In this document: in pieces, positions 1 to 10,462 of the stretch | How positions within the stretch are numbered: position 1 is the stretch's first letter | How the letters are laid out: each line of letters opens with the position of its first letter | From: Deltaproteobacteria bacterium | Lineage (GTDB): Bacteria; Myxococcota_A; UBA9160; UBA4427 | Length of the DNA stretch: 42,660 bases | NCBI GenBank assembly: GCA_019310975.1 | Contig: JAFDDH010000082.1 | Coordinates: 1-42,660 of the forward strand | Reading direction: 5' to 3' | Notes under the pieces: generated by a model | What the model was told of the DNA's origin: nothing | What the model saw: only the letters and a program-made list of their open reading frames with translations | Databases searched by the model: none | Program-made: the position numbers and the translations under genes

Positions 1-2731
1 CGAGGTCGACATCGACGCCCGTTGCACCCGCGAAGGCCATCTCACAGATCGTCGCCAGCAGTCCGCCATCGGAGCGGTCGTGGTAGGCGAGCAAGAGACC
101 CTCGGCGCGCAGCGCCTGTACGGCATCGAAGAAGGCCCGCAGGCGCGCGGGGTCATCCACGTCCGGCGGCTCGCTGCCCACGCCGCCATGGACCTGCATC
201 AGCGCCGAGCCGCCGAGGCGGCAGCGTCCAGCGCCGAGGTCGACGAGCACGAGCAGTGTGTCACCGACATCGCTGCGAAGCTGCGGGGTCGAGGCGGCCC
301 GTGCATCGTGGATGGCCGCGAAAGCGCTCACGATCAGACTGACCGGCGCCGTCACACTCCGCTCGCCGTTTTCGTCGTCCCAGACCGTGCGCATCGACAT
401 GGAGTCCTTGCCGACCGGCACGGCCAGCCCGAGTGCGGGACCGAGCTCGAGTCCCACCGCGCGGACGGCATCGTAGAGACGCGCGTCCTCGCCCGGGTGT
501 CCAGCCGCGGCCATCCAATTGGCCGAGAGCTTGATGTGGCTGGTGTCGTGGATCGGTGCGGAGGCGATGTTCGTGAGCGCCTCGCCCACCGCCATGCGGG
601 CGGCCGCGGCCGCGTCGAGCAGCGCGATCGGAGTGCGCTCGCCCACGGCCATTGCCTCACCCGCGTAGCCGTCGTAGCCCGCGGTGGTGACGCCCGCATC
701 AGCGACCGGGACCTGCCACGGGCCCACCATCTGGTCACGCGCGATCAAGCCGCTGACCGTTCGATCTCCGATACTGATCAGGAAGGTCTTGTCGCCCACC
801 GTCGGCAGCTGCAGGACGCGCAGGGCCGCTTCGCCGAGATCGATGCGGTCGAGGTCGAGTGCGCGGGGCCGGAACGCGATCCGCTCGGCGGTGCGCTGCA
901 TGCGTGGCGGCTTGCCGAAGATCACGGAGAGGGGAAGGTCGATCGGTGTGTTCTCGAAGTGGGCATCCGTGACCACCAGGATGCCCTCATCGGTGGTCTC
1001 GCCGACGACCGCGAAGGGGCAGCGCTCGCGCGCACAGAGCGCCTCGAACTCGGGCAGGCGCGCTGCATCGATGCCCAGCACGTAGCGCTCCTGGGATTCG
1101 TTGCACCAGAGCTCCATCGGGCTCATGCCGGGCTCGTCGTTGGGGATGCTGCGCAGCTCGAAGCGGGCGCCGCGTCCACTGTCGTGGACCAGCTCGGGCA
1201 GCGCGTTGGAGAGCCCGCCGGCGCCGACATCGTGAATGGCGATGATGGGATTGTCGGCCCCCCGCGCACAGCAGGCGTCGATCACCTCCTGACAGCGTCG
1301 CTCGAGCTCGGGGTTGTCGCGCTGCACGGAGGCAAAGTCGAGATCTTCCTGGCTGGTTCCGGACGCCATCGAGGAGGCGGCGCCGCCGCCAAGGCCGATC
1401 AGCATGGAGGGCCCGCCGAGCACGATGATCTTCGCATCGGGAGGGATTCTGCCCTTCTCGATGTGCTCGGGGCGGATGTTGCCGAGCCCGCCGGCCAGCA
1501 TGATGGGCTTGTGGTAGCCGCGCACCTCGTCGCCGGCGGGGCCGGGCACCTTTTCCTCGAAGGTGCGGAAGTAGCCGGCGATATTCGGCCGGCCGAACTC
1601 GTTGTTGAAGGCAGCTCCGCCGATCGGTCCCTCGAGCATGATGTCGAGCGCGGATGCGATCCGGCTGGGCTTGCCGAAGTCCTTCTCCCAGGGCTGCACG
1701 GCACCGGGGATGCGCAGGTTCGAGACCGAGTAGCCCGTGAGTCCCGCCTTCGGCTTGCCGCCCCGTCCCGTCGCACCCTCGTCGCGGATCTCGCCGCCCG
1801 AGCCCGTGGCGGCCCCAGGATGGGGCGAGATGGCGGTCGGGTGGTTGTGGGTCTCGACCTTCATGAGGATGTGGACCGGCTCGCTGTGGGCGCCGTAGAT
1901 CCCGCTCTGCGGATCCGGGAAGAAGCGTGCCGCCGGGCTGCCGCACATGACGGCGGAGTTGTCCGAGTAGGCGGAGAGGACGCCGTCGGGCGATTGCTTG
2001 GTGGTGTTGCGGATCATTTGAAAGAGCGAGTCGTCCATGCGCTCGCCGTCCAGCACCCACTTTGCATTGAAGATCTTGTGCCGGCAGTGCTCCGAGTTCG
2101 CCTGCGCGAACATCATCAGCTCGATGTCGCTCGGATTGCGCTCGAGGACGCGGAAGCTATCCACCAGGTAGTCGATTTCGTCCTCGGCGAGTGCGAGGCC
2201 GAGCTCTTTGTCGGCCTGCACCAGCGCCTCGCGCCCACTGCCGAGCACATCGACGAGGGTGAGTGGCATCGGCTCGGCGCGATCGAATAGGCGCGCCGTC
2301 GACGCCAGGTCCTCGAGCACGGTCTGCGTCATGCGGTCGTGCAGGAAGGGGCGCACGAGGGCCATGTGCTCGCCCTGCAGATCGCCTTCGAGGTGGTAGG
2401 CGATGCCTCGCTCCAGCCGCACGACCTTCTCGAGCCCGCAGATGTGGGCGATATCCGTGGCCTTGGAGGACCAGGGCGAGATCGTGCCGAGGCGCGGCAC
2501 CACCAGCTGCAGCTTTCCGCTCGGCGAGCCCGTCTGCTCGCTCCGCGGCCCGTAGTCGAGCAGGCGCTCGAGAACCTCGAGCTCGCGCTCATCGAGGGGC
2601 TCGGAGAGCTGCGCGAAGTGCACAAACTCCGCTTGAAGCGCGCGGAGAGCGGGGACCTCGGCCTGGATGCTCCGTTGCAGACGCAGTGTGCGCGACGGCG
2701 AGTGTGCTGGGGCACCGCGCAGATGGAGCAT
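1..2731 (-). CDS. purL: Phosphoribosylformylglycinamidine synthase, large single-chain form (partial, C-terminus outside window)
   Basis: This enzyme converts FGAR to FGAM with ATP and glutamine, the fourth step of cytosolic purine synthesis. About 910 codons are visible from ATG at 2731, and the frame is still open at base 1. The N-terminus ([14 protein letters not shown]) resembles that of E. coli PurL. Family blocks seen are [47 protein letters not shown] with a following Gly-rich stretch, [18 protein letters not shown] and [12 protein letters not shown]. These belong to the roughly 1300-residue proteobacterial form, so the C-terminal glutaminase domain should lie just beyond the window. 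It starts 27 bases after the biotin carboxylase stop on the same strand, so co-transcription is likely. Identification is secure; the missing C-terminus is inferred from family length. Confidence 0.96.
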   Translation of the reverse strand, partial: MLHLRGAPAHSPSRTLRLQRSIQAEVPALRALQAEFVHFAQLSEPLDERELEVLERLLDYGPRSEQTGSPSGKLQLVVPRLGTISPWSSKATDIAHICGLEKVVRLERGIAYHLEGDLQGEHMALVRPFLHDRMTQTVLEDLASTARLFDRAEPMPLTLVDVLGSGREALVQADKELGLALAEDEIDYLVDSFRVLERNPSDIELMMFAQANSEHCRHKIFNAKWVLDGERMDDSLFQMIRNTTKQSPDGVLSAYSDNSAVMCGSPAARFFPDPQSGIYGAHSEPVHILMKVETHNHPTAISPHPGAATGSGGEIRDEGATGRGGKPKAGLTGYSVSNLRIPGAVQPWEKDFGKPSRIASALDIMLEGPIGGAAFNNEFGRPNIAGYFRTFEEKVPGPAGDEVRGYHKPIMLAGGLGNIRPEHIEKGRIPPDAKIIVLGGPSMLIGLGGGAASSMASGTSQEDLDFASVQRDNPELERRCQEVIDACCARGADNPIIAIHDVGAGGLSNALPELVHDSGRGARFELRSIPNDEPGMSPMELWCNESQERYVLGIDAARLPEFEALCARERCPFAVVGETTDEGILVVTDAHFENTPIDLPLSVIFGKPPRMQRTAERIAFRPRALDLDRIDLGEAALRVLQLPTVGDKTFLISIGDRTVSGLIARDQMVGPWQVPVADAGVTTAGYDGYAGEAMAVGERTPIALLDAAAAARMAVGEALTNIASAPIHDTSHIKLSANWMAAAGHPGEDARLYDAVRAVGLELGPALGLAVPVGKDSMSMRTVWDDENGERSVTAPVSLIVSAFAAIHDARAASTPQLRSDVGDTLLVLVDLGAGRCRLGGSALMQVHGGVGSEPPDVDDPARLRAFFDAVQALRAEGLLLAYHDRSDGGLLATICEMAFAGATGVDVDL

Positions 2732-2758
2732 CCATGTCCTCCGTGATTCGGGCGGGGG

Positions 2759-5506
2759 CTAGTCGCCCAGCAACTCCAGGGTCACCGTCATGCGGCGATC
2801 CCGGATCTCCTCCTCGGACTCCTGGTGAACGATCTCATCCGGTTCGATCTCGAAGATCTTCTCTCCCTTGGCCACCACCGACCCGTCCGAATCCGCGAGC
2901 AGGTTCTTCGTCACCGTTCCGGCGAAGGGTGCCAGGATCTTGTTGAACATCTTCATTACTTCGATGATGAAGAGTGGTTGCCCCGCCTCGAAGTGCATCC
3001 CCTCATCGGCCAGGATCGGCAGGTGCGGCGCCTCGCGGGCGAAGAATACGCCTCCCGTGGGCGTGACGATCTCGTTTGCGCTCTGCTTGGGCGGTGGCGC
3101 CAGTGCGCGCAACAGATCCTTGGCGATGTCTGGATCCGTGTACGCGTCGGGGAAGACCGGCTCCAGCTGCTCACTGACGCGAATCTCTGTGAAGCCCGAG
3201 CGCAGGCCGATCCGCCCGATCACCAGCAGGAGCTCGAGCCCGAGCTGGTGACCTCGATGTGCGGCCTGGCAGCGTGCCCACAGCTCGGGGTCGCCCGGCG
3301 CAATGGCGTCGTTCGAATCGGCCTCGAAGATTCTGCGGGTCTCTTCCCAATCATCCACCGCAGTCAGCTTCGCGACCTGTGCGTAGAAGCCGAGCGCGTC
3401 GGTGAGCGCTGTCTCATCGTCCTGCCAGATCATCTCCGAGGCTGGCTTCCCCACGTCCCAGTCCATGTGGAGATAGTGGTAGAGATCGCTGAGGAGCTCG
3501 ATCGGGTTGGCGGTGAAGACGACGTCATTGCCCTCTTCGCGCCAGAGCCGCCGACCAAAGCGTCCGATGAAGCCGGCCAGCCCGTGCGGATCCGAGAGCA
3601 GGCGTACCAGGGGTCGCAGCAGGAGGGTTCTCTTGGCCGCGAATACCTGCTTCGACTCGGCGTTGGACAGGCGCTTCATGAGCTCGCCGGCGGCCAGCTC
3701 CACGTCGACGTCGCGCGCGATCACCTGCAGCGAGCCCACTGCCGCGAGGTAGTGGCCGAGGAAGCGCGTATTGGGCTTCATCATCGGCTCGAGGCCGAGC
3801 GTCCAGTTGATCAGTCCGTACTGGACAGGGATGTTGGTCTCGAGGTCGTCGCCTCGGATCTCAGCCTGGCGCAGTATTTCGGCGAGGCGATCGAGATTGT
3901 GCTTGCGGCTCTCGCCGTGGGTCAGAATGAGCGTGATGTTCGAGTCGTAGGCGCCGGCCAGGTTGTAGTACATGAAGGCGCCGGTATCCGGGTTGCGCCT
4001 GCCGATGCCCTGGTCATCGCGGATCTCGTAGGGGAGCGGCTCCGACCACTGGCGGATCATCCCACCCGCGTGCGGCTGCAGGGCCGAGTTGGTGGCGTTC
4101 ATCCGGATCTCGGCACCGGAGACGTAGCGTGGTGTGCGCTCGGGTCTGGCCAGGCGCTTGCCGTGCAGGCTCATCAACACCATGGCCTCGATCAGGCGCT
4201 CCACATAGAAGTGCTCGGTCGGATCGTCGGCATTCGTGAACTTCAGCCGGTAGGCGAGCTCAGTCACACCGTGCTCGACCTGGATTCGCGTGTTCATCTC
4301 CATGAAGAAATGGTCGAAGCCTTCAACGATGCACTCGAAGGTGGAGACGCTGTCCAGACCGACGCCCACGCCGAATCGCTCGGCATCGCGCTCCATCGCC
4401 TGTAGCGTGGCCTTGTCCCCTGCCAGAGTGTCGCGCTGGCTGCCTCCGTAGCGCTGGCTGGACTCGTCGAGCAGCTCCTCGGTGAGCGAGAGTTCGAGCT
4501 GCTTCTGCTCGTGCATCTGGATCGAACAATCACGCCCGCCCAGCGCCAGCGTCCACTCCCCGTTGCCGATTACCTGAATCTCGTTGTGGCGGGTGGTTTC
4601 GAGGTTGAGCTCGATCAGGAAGTTCCGGTTGGAGCCGGGCTCCACGACTTTCTGTTCCGCCAGGATCTCCATTACCGCACCAGCGATCTCGGACGGCTCG
4701 GAAGCCACGCGCTGGCCCTTGCCGCCGCCGCCGCCAATGCACTTCACGCGGATTCGTTTGCCGGGGTGCTGCTGCCAGATCTTCTCACACACGCGCTCGG
4801 CGGTGCGCTGCAGATCCTCGATGGTCACGAGCTCGACCATTTCGGCGTAGCCCGCTTGAAGCAGCCTCTCCGCATTCTCGTCGAGCGGGGCGCTCTCGTC
4901 CCATTCGAATTCCAGCGAACGCTTCTTCGCCAGCTTGGCGAGCGCCTTCCTGTCCTTCGCCTTCTCGAGGAGCGCGAGCGCCGAGACGTTGTCGACGCCG
5001 GGGATGACTGCATTGCCGAGGTTGCGCGCGAGCTTCTTGGCCTCGTCCTTCGCACCAGCGCGCCGGATGACCGCCGCGGATGGGCCGAAGAAGCCCAGGC
5101 CGGCATCCTCGATGGCCTGGACGAAGTCTGCGTCCTCGGCCATGAAGCCGTAGCCTGCGAAGACGTGGGTGTAGCCGTGGTAGCGGGCGATCTCGATGAT
5201 CTCGCCGATACGCTCGATCTTCTCTTCCTGTCCGACACCCATATAATCGGGCACGCGGTGGATGTTGGCCGGAAAGCGAATCGAGCGGATCTCCGGCGCC
5301 AGGCAGCGCGGATAGACGATGGAGTCCTTCTCCGAGAGCAGCATCCCATACTCGCGGATGCCGATCTCCTCGAAGATCTCGAAGGCCTCCATGCGCACCG
5401 GCCCGCGGCAGACCACCAGGCATTTCACGTCCTGGAGCGATAGGGAGCGGAGCCAGTCCGAGTCCATCTCGTGGAAGCGGGCGGGGCTCAGATCGGGAAG
5501 CAACAT
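2759..5506 (-). CDS. Acyl-CoA carboxylase alpha chain: divergent biotin carboxylase fused to biotin carboxyl carrier domain
   Basis: Predicted to carboxylate biotin with ATP and bicarbonate and carry it to the partner carboxyltransferase for an acyl-CoA substrate (acetyl-, propionyl- or longer; not decidable here). About 915 residues. The biotin carboxylase part shows AGYGFMAEDADFVQAIEDAG, the ATP-binding CIGGGGGKGQ near residue 255, and EMNTRIQVEHGVTE, which keeps the family E-x-N-x-R-x-Q-V-E pattern. The C-terminus is a biotinyl domain with EVMKM, the biotinylated Lys near residue 852. Two oddities: about 60 extra residues precede the Gly-rich loop, and a region of roughly 300 residues between the two domains matches nothing I recognise. 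ATG at 5506 overlaps the upstream stop (TGATG), implying translational coupling; a GTG at 5542 is an in-frame alternative. Confidence 0.9.
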   Translation of the reverse strand: MLLPDLSPARFHEMDSDWLRSLSLQDVKCLVVCRGPVRMEAFEIFEEIGIREYGMLLSEKDSIVYPRCLAPEIRSIRFPANIHRVPDYMGVGQEEKIERIGEIIEIARYHGYTHVFAGYGFMAEDADFVQAIEDAGLGFFGPSAAVIRRAGAKDEAKKLARNLGNAVIPGVDNVSALALLEKAKDRKALAKLAKKRSLEFEWDESAPLDENAERLLQAGYAEMVELVTIEDLQRTAERVCEKIWQQHPGKRIRVKCIGGGGGKGQRVASEPSEIAGAVMEILAEQKVVEPGSNRNFLIELNLETTRHNEIQVIGNGEWTLALGGRDCSIQMHEQKQLELSLTEELLDESSQRYGGSQRDTLAGDKATLQAMERDAERFGVGVGLDSVSTFECIVEGFDHFFMEMNTRIQVEHGVTELAYRLKFTNADDPTEHFYVERLIEAMVLMSLHGKRLARPERTPRYVSGAEIRMNATNSALQPHAGGMIRQWSEPLPYEIRDDQGIGRRNPDTGAFMYYNLAGAYDSNITLILTHGESRKHNLDRLAEILRQAEIRGDDLETNIPVQYGLINWTLGLEPMMKPNTRFLGHYLAAVGSLQVIARDVDVELAAGELMKRLSNAESKQVFAAKRTLLLRPLVRLLSDPHGLAGFIGRFGRRLWREEGNDVVFTANPIELLSDLYHYLHMDWDVGKPASEMIWQDDETALTDALGFYAQVAKLTAVDDWEETRRIFEADSNDAIAPGDPELWARCQAAHRGHQLGLELLLVIGRIGLRSGFTEIRVSEQLEPVFPDAYTDPDIAKDLLRALAPPPKQSANEIVTPTGGVFFAREAPHLPILADEGMHFEAGQPLFIIEVMKMFNKILAPFAGTVTKNLLADSDGSVVAKGEKIFEIEPDEIVHQESEEEIRDRRMTVTLELLGD

Positions 5507-7167
5507 CACTCGTGCTCCCGATGCGGGCCGCTCATCGGGCACGGTTGGTATTTCCGCATCAGAAAGGAGAGGTTCTCGGCCAGCACGCGCCGGCTCTCGC
5601 CGGGCATTACGATGCTGGACACGGAGCCCAATGACAGGGCCTCCATGGGATTCATCAGCTTCTTTTCGTAGCGTGTCGTCAGCAGGGCGAGACCGTCGTC
5701 GCGCAGCTTGCGGGCGGATTCCTCGGAGTCGCCGCGATCGATCGCCTCTCGGTACTCACGCTCGAGGGTGCGGATTTCGTCCTTGTAGACGAAGTCCTTG
5801 CCCGCCGTCCCCATCACCGCGATGCGGGCCATGGGCATCGTAAAGACGCGGTCGGCGCCCGTATAGTACGAATTCCAGCTCGCATAGGCGCCGCCGAAGG
5901 CGTTGCGGATGATCATCGTCATGCGTGGCGTGCGCACGTCGATGATTGCATCGAGCAGCTTGCGCCCGGCCAGGATGATGCCGCCGCTCTCCTGCTCGGT
6001 GCCCGGCCGGAAGCCGGTCGTATCCTCGATGAAGATGAGTGGAATGTTGTAGAGGTTGCAGAATCGAATGAAGCGCGTGCCCTTGAGTGCGGCGTCGATA
6101 TCGATCTGCCCCGAGCCGACCGCCGAGTTGTTCGCCACGAAGCCGACCACGTGCCCGCCGAGCCGGCCGAAGGCCGTGATCAAATTGCGCGCACGCTGCG
6201 GCTGCAGCTCGAAGTATTCGCCGTAGTCGACGAGCTGCTGCAGGTAGAGCGTGATGTCCATTGGGGCATTCATGGCTGCGGGCGTCGCGAACGTGCGCCG
6301 AAAGAGGAGGTCCTCCTCGGTGGTGTGCACATCCACGGGATCCGAAGTCTCGCTGAAGCGGGCAAAGCTCCGATTGTCGTTGGGCAGGTAGCTGAGCAGC
6401 CGGATCGCCTGGCGGAGTGAGGCGAGTTCGTCGGCGGTCGTCAGATCGCAGACACCGTTCATCGCATGCACGCTCGGGCCACCGAGATCTTCAGCGCTCA
6501 CATCCTCGCCGAGCACCGACTTGACTACACCTGGCCCGGTGATGCCGGTGAAGGTGTCCTTGCACTGGATCATGAACGAGCCCTGGCGCGGAAGGTATGC
6601 ACCGCCACCCGCGTTGTAGCCAAACATCAGGCTGATGCTGGGCACGAGGCCACTGATCTTTCGCAGTGCAGTGAACGCCTCGCTATAGCCGTCGAGCCCG
6701 CCGACCCCGGCCGGTACGAAGGCGCCCGCGGAGTCGTTCATGCCGATCAAGGGCATGCCGTGCTCGCCGGCCATATAGATCAGGCGTGCGAGCTTGGCTC
6801 CATTGGTGGCATCCATGGAGCCGGCACGCAGTGTGAAGTCGTGGCCGTAGAGGGCGACGTCGCGGCCGCCGATATCGAGGATGCCGGTAACGATGGAAGC
6901 GCCGTCGAGCGCCGGACCCCAGTTGCGCCAGAGGATGCTGGGCTCGCGATTCGTGAGGACCTTGATGCGCTCCCAGACGGTCATGCGCCCCTTCGCATGC
7001 TGGGTACGCACGCGATCGGCACCGCCGCCGCGAAGCGGTCGCTCGGTCAGCTCTTCGCCGAGCGCGAGCGCGTCATGGTAGAGGCCCTCCCCGACGCTGT
7101 CCGAGGGTCGCTCGGCCAGCACTTCGGTGGAGAGGGGATTGTCGACGCTGTACTTCGGCTTGCTCAT
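5506..7167 (-). CDS. Acyl-CoA carboxylase carboxyltransferase (beta chain, PccB/AccD5-like)
   Basis: Transfers the carboxyl group from carboxybiotin to an acyl-CoA. About 553 residues from ATG at 7167 ([10 protein letters not shown]). The crotonase-like N half contains [31 protein letters not shown] and [20 protein letters not shown]; the C half contains [40 protein letters not shown] and [18 protein letters not shown], the usual oxyanion-loop regions of the family. It heads the operon and overlaps the biotin carboxylase start by one base. The frame is open upstream to 7590, but that extension is Arg/Pro-rich and unlike the family, so the inner ATG was chosen. Substrate length is not predictable from these motifs. 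Confidence 0.93.
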   Translation of the reverse strand: MSKPKYSVDNPLSTEVLAERPSDSVGEGLYHDALALGEELTERPLRGGGADRVRTQHAKGRMTVWERIKVLTNREPSILWRNWGPALDGASIVTGILDIGGRDVALYGHDFTLRAGSMDATNGAKLARLIYMAGEHGMPLIGMNDSAGAFVPAGVGGLDGYSEAFTALRKISGLVPSISLMFGYNAGGGAYLPRQGSFMIQCKDTFTGITGPGVVKSVLGEDVSAEDLGGPSVHAMNGVCDLTTADELASLRQAIRLLSYLPNDNRSFARFSETSDPVDVHTTEEDLLFRRTFATPAAMNAPMDITLYLQQLVDYGEYFELQPQRARNLITAFGRLGGHVVGFVANNSAVGSGQIDIDAALKGTRFIRFCNLYNIPLIFIEDTTGFRPGTEQESGGIILAGRKLLDAIIDVRTPRMTMIIRNAFGGAYASWNSYYTGADRVFTMPMARIAVMGTAGKDFVYKDEIRTLEREYREAIDRGDSEESARKLRDDGLALLTTRYEKKLMNPMEALSLGSVSSIVMPGESRRVLAENLSFLMRKYQPCPMSGPHREHE

Positions 7168-7576
7168 GTCTGGGGCAGGGGCCTCGGGCTCACGGGGACT
7201 CCGGCGGGCTGGGTTGCGATTCGGGGGCGCCGCCGGTTCGTGCTCGCGATTCACTCCAGGTTGTCGGGCAGGGCGTCCGGGCCGACGCGAGTTCACAGGG
7301 ATCGGCCATTCGCACTCTACTACGGTCCGTTTCCAGGGACTCCCGTATCGGATCCGGTACGGCGCACTCCCCCCCTCGCCCCAGGTCCGACTAGAACTGA
7401 CCAGAACCCGGCGCCCCATGGGGACGAGAGGCTCTCCGTCGGAGGTGGGCCAGTCTAGCCGGTTTGAGGGCCTGCATCGATACGCTTCACGCGGCCACGT
7501 CGCCCCCCGATACGCGTGCAGCCGAGAGGCGGTAGGGTCCCGGCCCCGACCTGGCAGCCGTGGAGAGGAGTCCCGC
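7168..7576. promoter_or_regulatory. Divergent intergenic region between the carboxylase operon and the phosphotransferase gene
   Basis: About 410 bases separate two genes pointing away from each other, so promoters for both must lie here. No convincing gene is seen. The clearest structure is the near-palindrome at 7343-7362. GGAGAGGAG at 7562-7570 is a strong ribosome-binding site for the phosphotransferase ATG at 7577. Confidence 0.5.
7343..7362. promoter_or_regulatory. Candidate operator: 20-bp near-palindrome CCGTATCGGATCCGGTACGG
   Basis: The two halves are reverse complements around GGATCC except at one pair of positions. The size and symmetry suit a TetR-family dimer, and a TetR gene lies 1.4 kb away at 8797. 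It sits in the shared upstream region of the carboxylase operon and the phosphotransferase gene. The link to that TetR protein is inference. Confidence 0.4.
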
Positions 7577-8656
7577 ATGCCCCAGCCCAAAGGACGCGAC
7601 CTCGACGAGGCCCGCCATCAACTCGTCCGCTGGCTCGAGTCCCGATTGCCCGATGCAGGGGACCTGCGGGTCTCCGATCTGCGCGGGCCCAAGGACACCG
7701 GCTTCTCGAGCGATACGCTGATGTTCGATCTCGACTACACCGAAGCCTCGGGCATGGAGCAACATCGCGAGCTGGTGATCCGCCTCGATCCCGTCGCGGA
7801 GTTCGGTGTCTTTCCCGAGTACGACGTAGCACTGCAATTCAAGATGATGCGTGCGCTCGCCAACACCGCCGTACCCAGGCCGCAGATGCTCTGGCTCGAG
7901 GAAGACCCCGGCGCCTTCGGTGCGCAGTTCTACGTGATGGAGCGGGTCGACGGACAGGTGCCCAGCGACAGCCCGCCCTATCACTCCGAGGGCTGGATCT
8001 GCGAGCTTTCGCCGGCCGATCGCGAGAAGTTGTGGACGAGTGGCCTGGACGCCATGGCGGAGGTTCACAAGCTCGACTTCGCGGCGCCGTGGCTGGACTT
8101 CTTGCCCAGACCGTCGACGGGCGTCTCTCCCATTCAAGCACAGATGGATTATTGGCAGCGATACATCGACTGGGGGATGGACCGCTCGCGCTACGACCTC
8201 ATCAACAAGGGCTTCGAGTGGCTCTGCGCCAACCAGCCGGTGAATGAGCCCGTGGGCGTGTGCTGGGGTGATGCGCGAATCTCGAATCAGATCTTTCGCG
8301 ACTGCGAGGTCGTGGCCGTGATCGACTGGGAGATGGTCTTCATCGGCAATCCGGTCGCGGATCTCGCCTGGTTCATCACGATGGATCGCGTATTCACCGA
8401 CGGCATCGGGCTCGAGCGACTTGCGGGCTTCCCGGACCCCGCGGCCAGCATCGCCCATTGGGAGCGGCGCGTGGGCCGCAGTGCCGATCACTTCGCGTAC
8501 TACGAGGTGTTCGCGGCGTGGCGCTTCGCGTGCATCATGGCGCGCGTCTTTCTGCAGATGAAGTTCTACGAGATTCTGCCCGAGGAGGCGCAGGTGGACG
8601 TGGAGAATCTGTCGACGCCGGTCCTCGAGGCGCTGCTCGCCGGCGTCGGCGCCTAG
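7577..8656 (+). CDS. APH/ACAD10-type phosphotransferase family protein
   Basis: A 359-residue aminoglycoside-phosphotransferase-fold kinase. The N lobe has ELVIRLDP; the catalytic loop reads [13 protein letters not shown] (Brenner-type Asp then Asn four residues on), and the metal-binding motif is AVIDWEM, followed by DLAWFITMD. In bacteria, proteins with this WGDARxxN signature often sit in fatty-acid or CoA gene sets and resemble the kinase domain of ACAD10/11; drug resistance is not implied. The ATG at 7577 has GGAGAGGAG six bases upstream. Its neighbours (divergent carboxylase operon, downstream TetR gene) suggest a role in acyl or hydroxy-acyl metabolism, but the substrate is unknown. 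Confidence 0.85.
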   Translation: MPQPKGRDLDEARHQLVRWLESRLPDAGDLRVSDLRGPKDTGFSSDTLMFDLDYTEASGMEQHRELVIRLDPVAEFGVFPEYDVALQFKMMRALANTAVPRPQMLWLEEDPGAFGAQFYVMERVDGQVPSDSPPYHSEGWICELSPADREKLWTSGLDAMAEVHKLDFAAPWLDFLPRPSTGVSPIQAQMDYWQRYIDWGMDRSRYDLINKGFEWLCANQPVNEPVGVCWGDARISNQIFRDCEVVAVIDWEMVFIGNPVADLAWFITMDRVFTDGIGLERLAGFPDPAASIAHWERRVGRSADHFAYYEVFAAWRFACIMARVFLQMKFYEILPEEAQVDVENLSTPVLEALLAGVGA

Positions 8657-8737
8657 CGCGGTCGGCTGATCGCGCCGCGCGAGCGACGGGGGCCCGGCAC
8701 CGACCGGGACGCCTACTGGACGCAGTGGAGCTGCAGT

Positions 8738-8752
8738 TTCCCCCGAGGGGAA
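8738..8752. promoter_or_regulatory. Inverted repeat TTCCCC-CGA-GGGGAA upstream of the TetR gene
   Basis: Perfect 6-bp arms with a 3-base spacer lie 44 bases before the TetR ATG, in the 140-base gap after the phosphotransferase gene. It may be an autoregulatory operator or simply a hairpin. It differs in sequence from the 7343-7362 palindrome, so the two are unlikely to be bound by the same protein. Confidence 0.3.
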
Positions 8753-8796
8753 GGTTTTGCTTGCCAGGCCGCGCCCGAGTGGCGCATTCTGCGGCC

Positions 8797-9486
8797 ATGA
8801 GCGCCGATCGGGAAGAGCCTGCGAAGCGCAATCGGCGCGGTGGGGCCGTCGTCGAGGAGCCCCCGCCCCGCGATGGCCGCGCAGCGCGCGCGCAGCGAAC
8901 CCGCCGTGCGGTGGCCGATGCCCTATTGGCCCTGATCGAGGAGGGCGATCTCCGGCCCACCTCCAAGAGCATCGCCGAGCGCGCCGGTGTCTCCGAGCGC
9001 ACGATCTTCCAGCACTTCGAAGATCTGGAAACTCTCTTCCGCGTCGCGGCGGGTCGCGTTGGCGACCACCTCAAGCGCGACCTCGAGTACATCTCCGAAG
9101 AGGGGCCCTTCGAGGAGCGACTGAATCGCTACCTCGACGAGCTGTCCTTCCTCCACGAGTCGATGACGCCAGTGCGCCGGGCCTCTCGCCTCCACGAGCC
9201 CTTCTCGCCCGTGCTCGAGCAAGCGCTCGACTGGTGGCGGGATACGCTGCGGCGCGGCATCGATCGCGTCTTCGGGCAGGAGCTCGAGCACTGGTCGAGC
9301 GACGAGCGTCGCGATGTCGTCGAAGCGCTGGCGCTGATCGTCTCCTGGAGTAGCTGGGAGAATATGCGCAAGCACTCGGCCTTCTCGACGGACCGCGCGC
9401 GGCACGTGATGGATCTGGGCTTCCGCTCGGTGCTCGGCAAACCTCCCGCCAGCGCGCGCCGGGCGCCTACGCAAGCGGACCGCTAG
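8797..9486 (+). CDS. TetR-family transcriptional regulator
   Basis: A 229-residue DNA-binding repressor-type protein. After a charged N-terminal tail of about 30 residues, the helix-turn-helix reads TRRAVADALLALIEEGD, then PTSKSIAERAGVSERTIFQH and FEDLETLFRVAAG, a clear TetR_N domain. The C-terminal helical region (from DELSFLHESMTPVRRASRL) would bind a ligand and dimerise; the ligand is unknown. It follows the phosphotransferase gene on the same strand by 140 bases and is followed after 10 bases by the zinc dehydrogenase, so it probably sits in one transcription unit with that gene. ATG at 8797 gives the usual family length. Confidence 0.9.
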   Translation: MSADREEPAKRNRRGGAVVEEPPPRDGRAARAQRTRRAVADALLALIEEGDLRPTSKSIAERAGVSERTIFQHFEDLETLFRVAAGRVGDHLKRDLEYISEEGPFEERLNRYLDELSFLHESMTPVRRASRLHEPFSPVLEQALDWWRDTLRRGIDRVFGQELEHWSSDERRDVVEALALIVSWSSWENMRKHSAFSTDRARHVMDLGFRSVLGKPPASARRAPTQADR

Positions 9487-9496
9487 GCCAGCCAGG

Positions 9497-10432
9497 ATGC
9501 GCGCAGTTCGATGCGATGATGGGGGCGTCCGGGTGGTCGACGTTCCGGTGGCTCGGCACGAGGGAGTGCGCGTGCGCATCCGCTCGGCGGGCATCTGTGG
9601 ATCGGATCTCCAGCTCGTCGAATCGGCCTTCGCGCCAGAGGTTACGCTGGGTCACGAGATGGCCGGCGAGCTCGATGACGGCACGCCGGTGGCCATCGAG
9701 CCGCTGGTCACCTGCCGTACGTGCGATTGCTGCGAGCGGGGCGATTACAACCTGTGTCGGGAGGGGCCGAAGAGCGTCATTGGCGTTGGGCTCGACGGCG
9801 GAATGGCCGAGGAGATCGTCGTGCCGGAGCGCTGTCTGGCGCCGCTTGCTCCGGGTGTGTCGGTGGCCGACGCCAGCCTCATCGAGCCGCTCGCGGTCGC
9901 GGTGCACGGGATCCGGCGCGTGGGTGTCGGGCCGGGCGCGCGCGTGGCCGTGATCGGCGGAGGCAGCATCGGCCTGTGCGCGCTGGCGGCCGCGCAGGCT
10001 GCCGGTGCCGAGGTCGCCCTCGTGGCCCGCCACGATGCGCAGCGTGCCGCTGGCGAGCGCTTGGGTGCGGGCTCGGTGAAGGGCGAGTACGACGTCGTCG
10101 TCGACTGCGCGGGCAGCGCGAGTGCGCTCGGGGAGGCGGTCAGTGTGGCTCGTCCCGGTGGCACCCTGCTCCTGCTCGGCACGTATTGGAGCGGGATGGA
10201 GATGCCCGGCATCCCACTCTGCATGAAGGAGATCCGAGTCGTGCCGTCGAGTATGTATTCGCGCCAGGGCATGGTACGCGACTTCGACGTGGCGGCCGGC
10301 TTGCTCGCCGCGCGTTCGGCGATCGCAGACGCGCTGATCACGCATCGCTTCCCGCTAGCTGAGGCTGTGCGGGCCTTCGAGACCGCGCGCGACCGCGCGG
10401 CCGGCGCGATCAAGGTCGTGCTCGAAGCTTGA
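9497..10432 (+). CDS. Zinc-dependent medium-chain alcohol dehydrogenase
   Basis: A 311-residue NAD(P)-dependent alcohol/polyol dehydrogenase, slightly short for the family. The catalytic zinc region shows AGICGSDLQL (Cys34) and GHEMAGE (His53, Glu54). The structural zinc lobe has Cys73, Cys76, Cys79 and Cys87. The Rossmann fold follows with VAVIGGGSIGLCALAAAQAA. The region after the Rossmann motif is shortened compared with typical 340-residue members, accounting for the size. It starts 10 bases after the TetR stop, so it is probably co-transcribed and a likely target of that regulator. The substrate cannot be inferred. Confidence 0.9.
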   Translation: MRAVRCDDGGVRVVDVPVARHEGVRVRIRSAGICGSDLQLVESAFAPEVTLGHEMAGELDDGTPVAIEPLVTCRTCDCCERGDYNLCREGPKSVIGVGLDGGMAEEIVVPERCLAPLAPGVSVADASLIEPLAVAVHGIRRVGVGPGARVAVIGGGSIGLCALAAAQAAGAEVALVARHDAQRAAGERLGAGSVKGEYDVVVDCAGSASALGEAVSVARPGGTLLLLGTYWSGMEMPGIPLCMKEIRVVPSSMYSRQGMVRDFDVAAGLLAARSAIADALITHRFPLAEAVRAFETARDRAAGAIKVVLEA

Positions 10433-10462
10433 TCGCCAAGGGTCGAGCGTGTAGCGACTCGC

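Noticed and set aside
80-2290. A long open frame on the plus strand over purL
   Set aside because: It is antisense to a clear purL reading frame, has purL-complementary composition and no family motifs; such long shadows are common in GC-rich DNA.
2825-4405. A long open frame on the plus strand over the biotin carboxylase gene
   Set aside because: Antisense to a confirmed gene; the peptide is low-complexity and resembles no family.
7168-7590. N-terminal extension of the first carboxyltransferase
   Set aside because: The extra residues are Arg/Pro-rich and unlike the family; the MSKPK start at 7167 fits.
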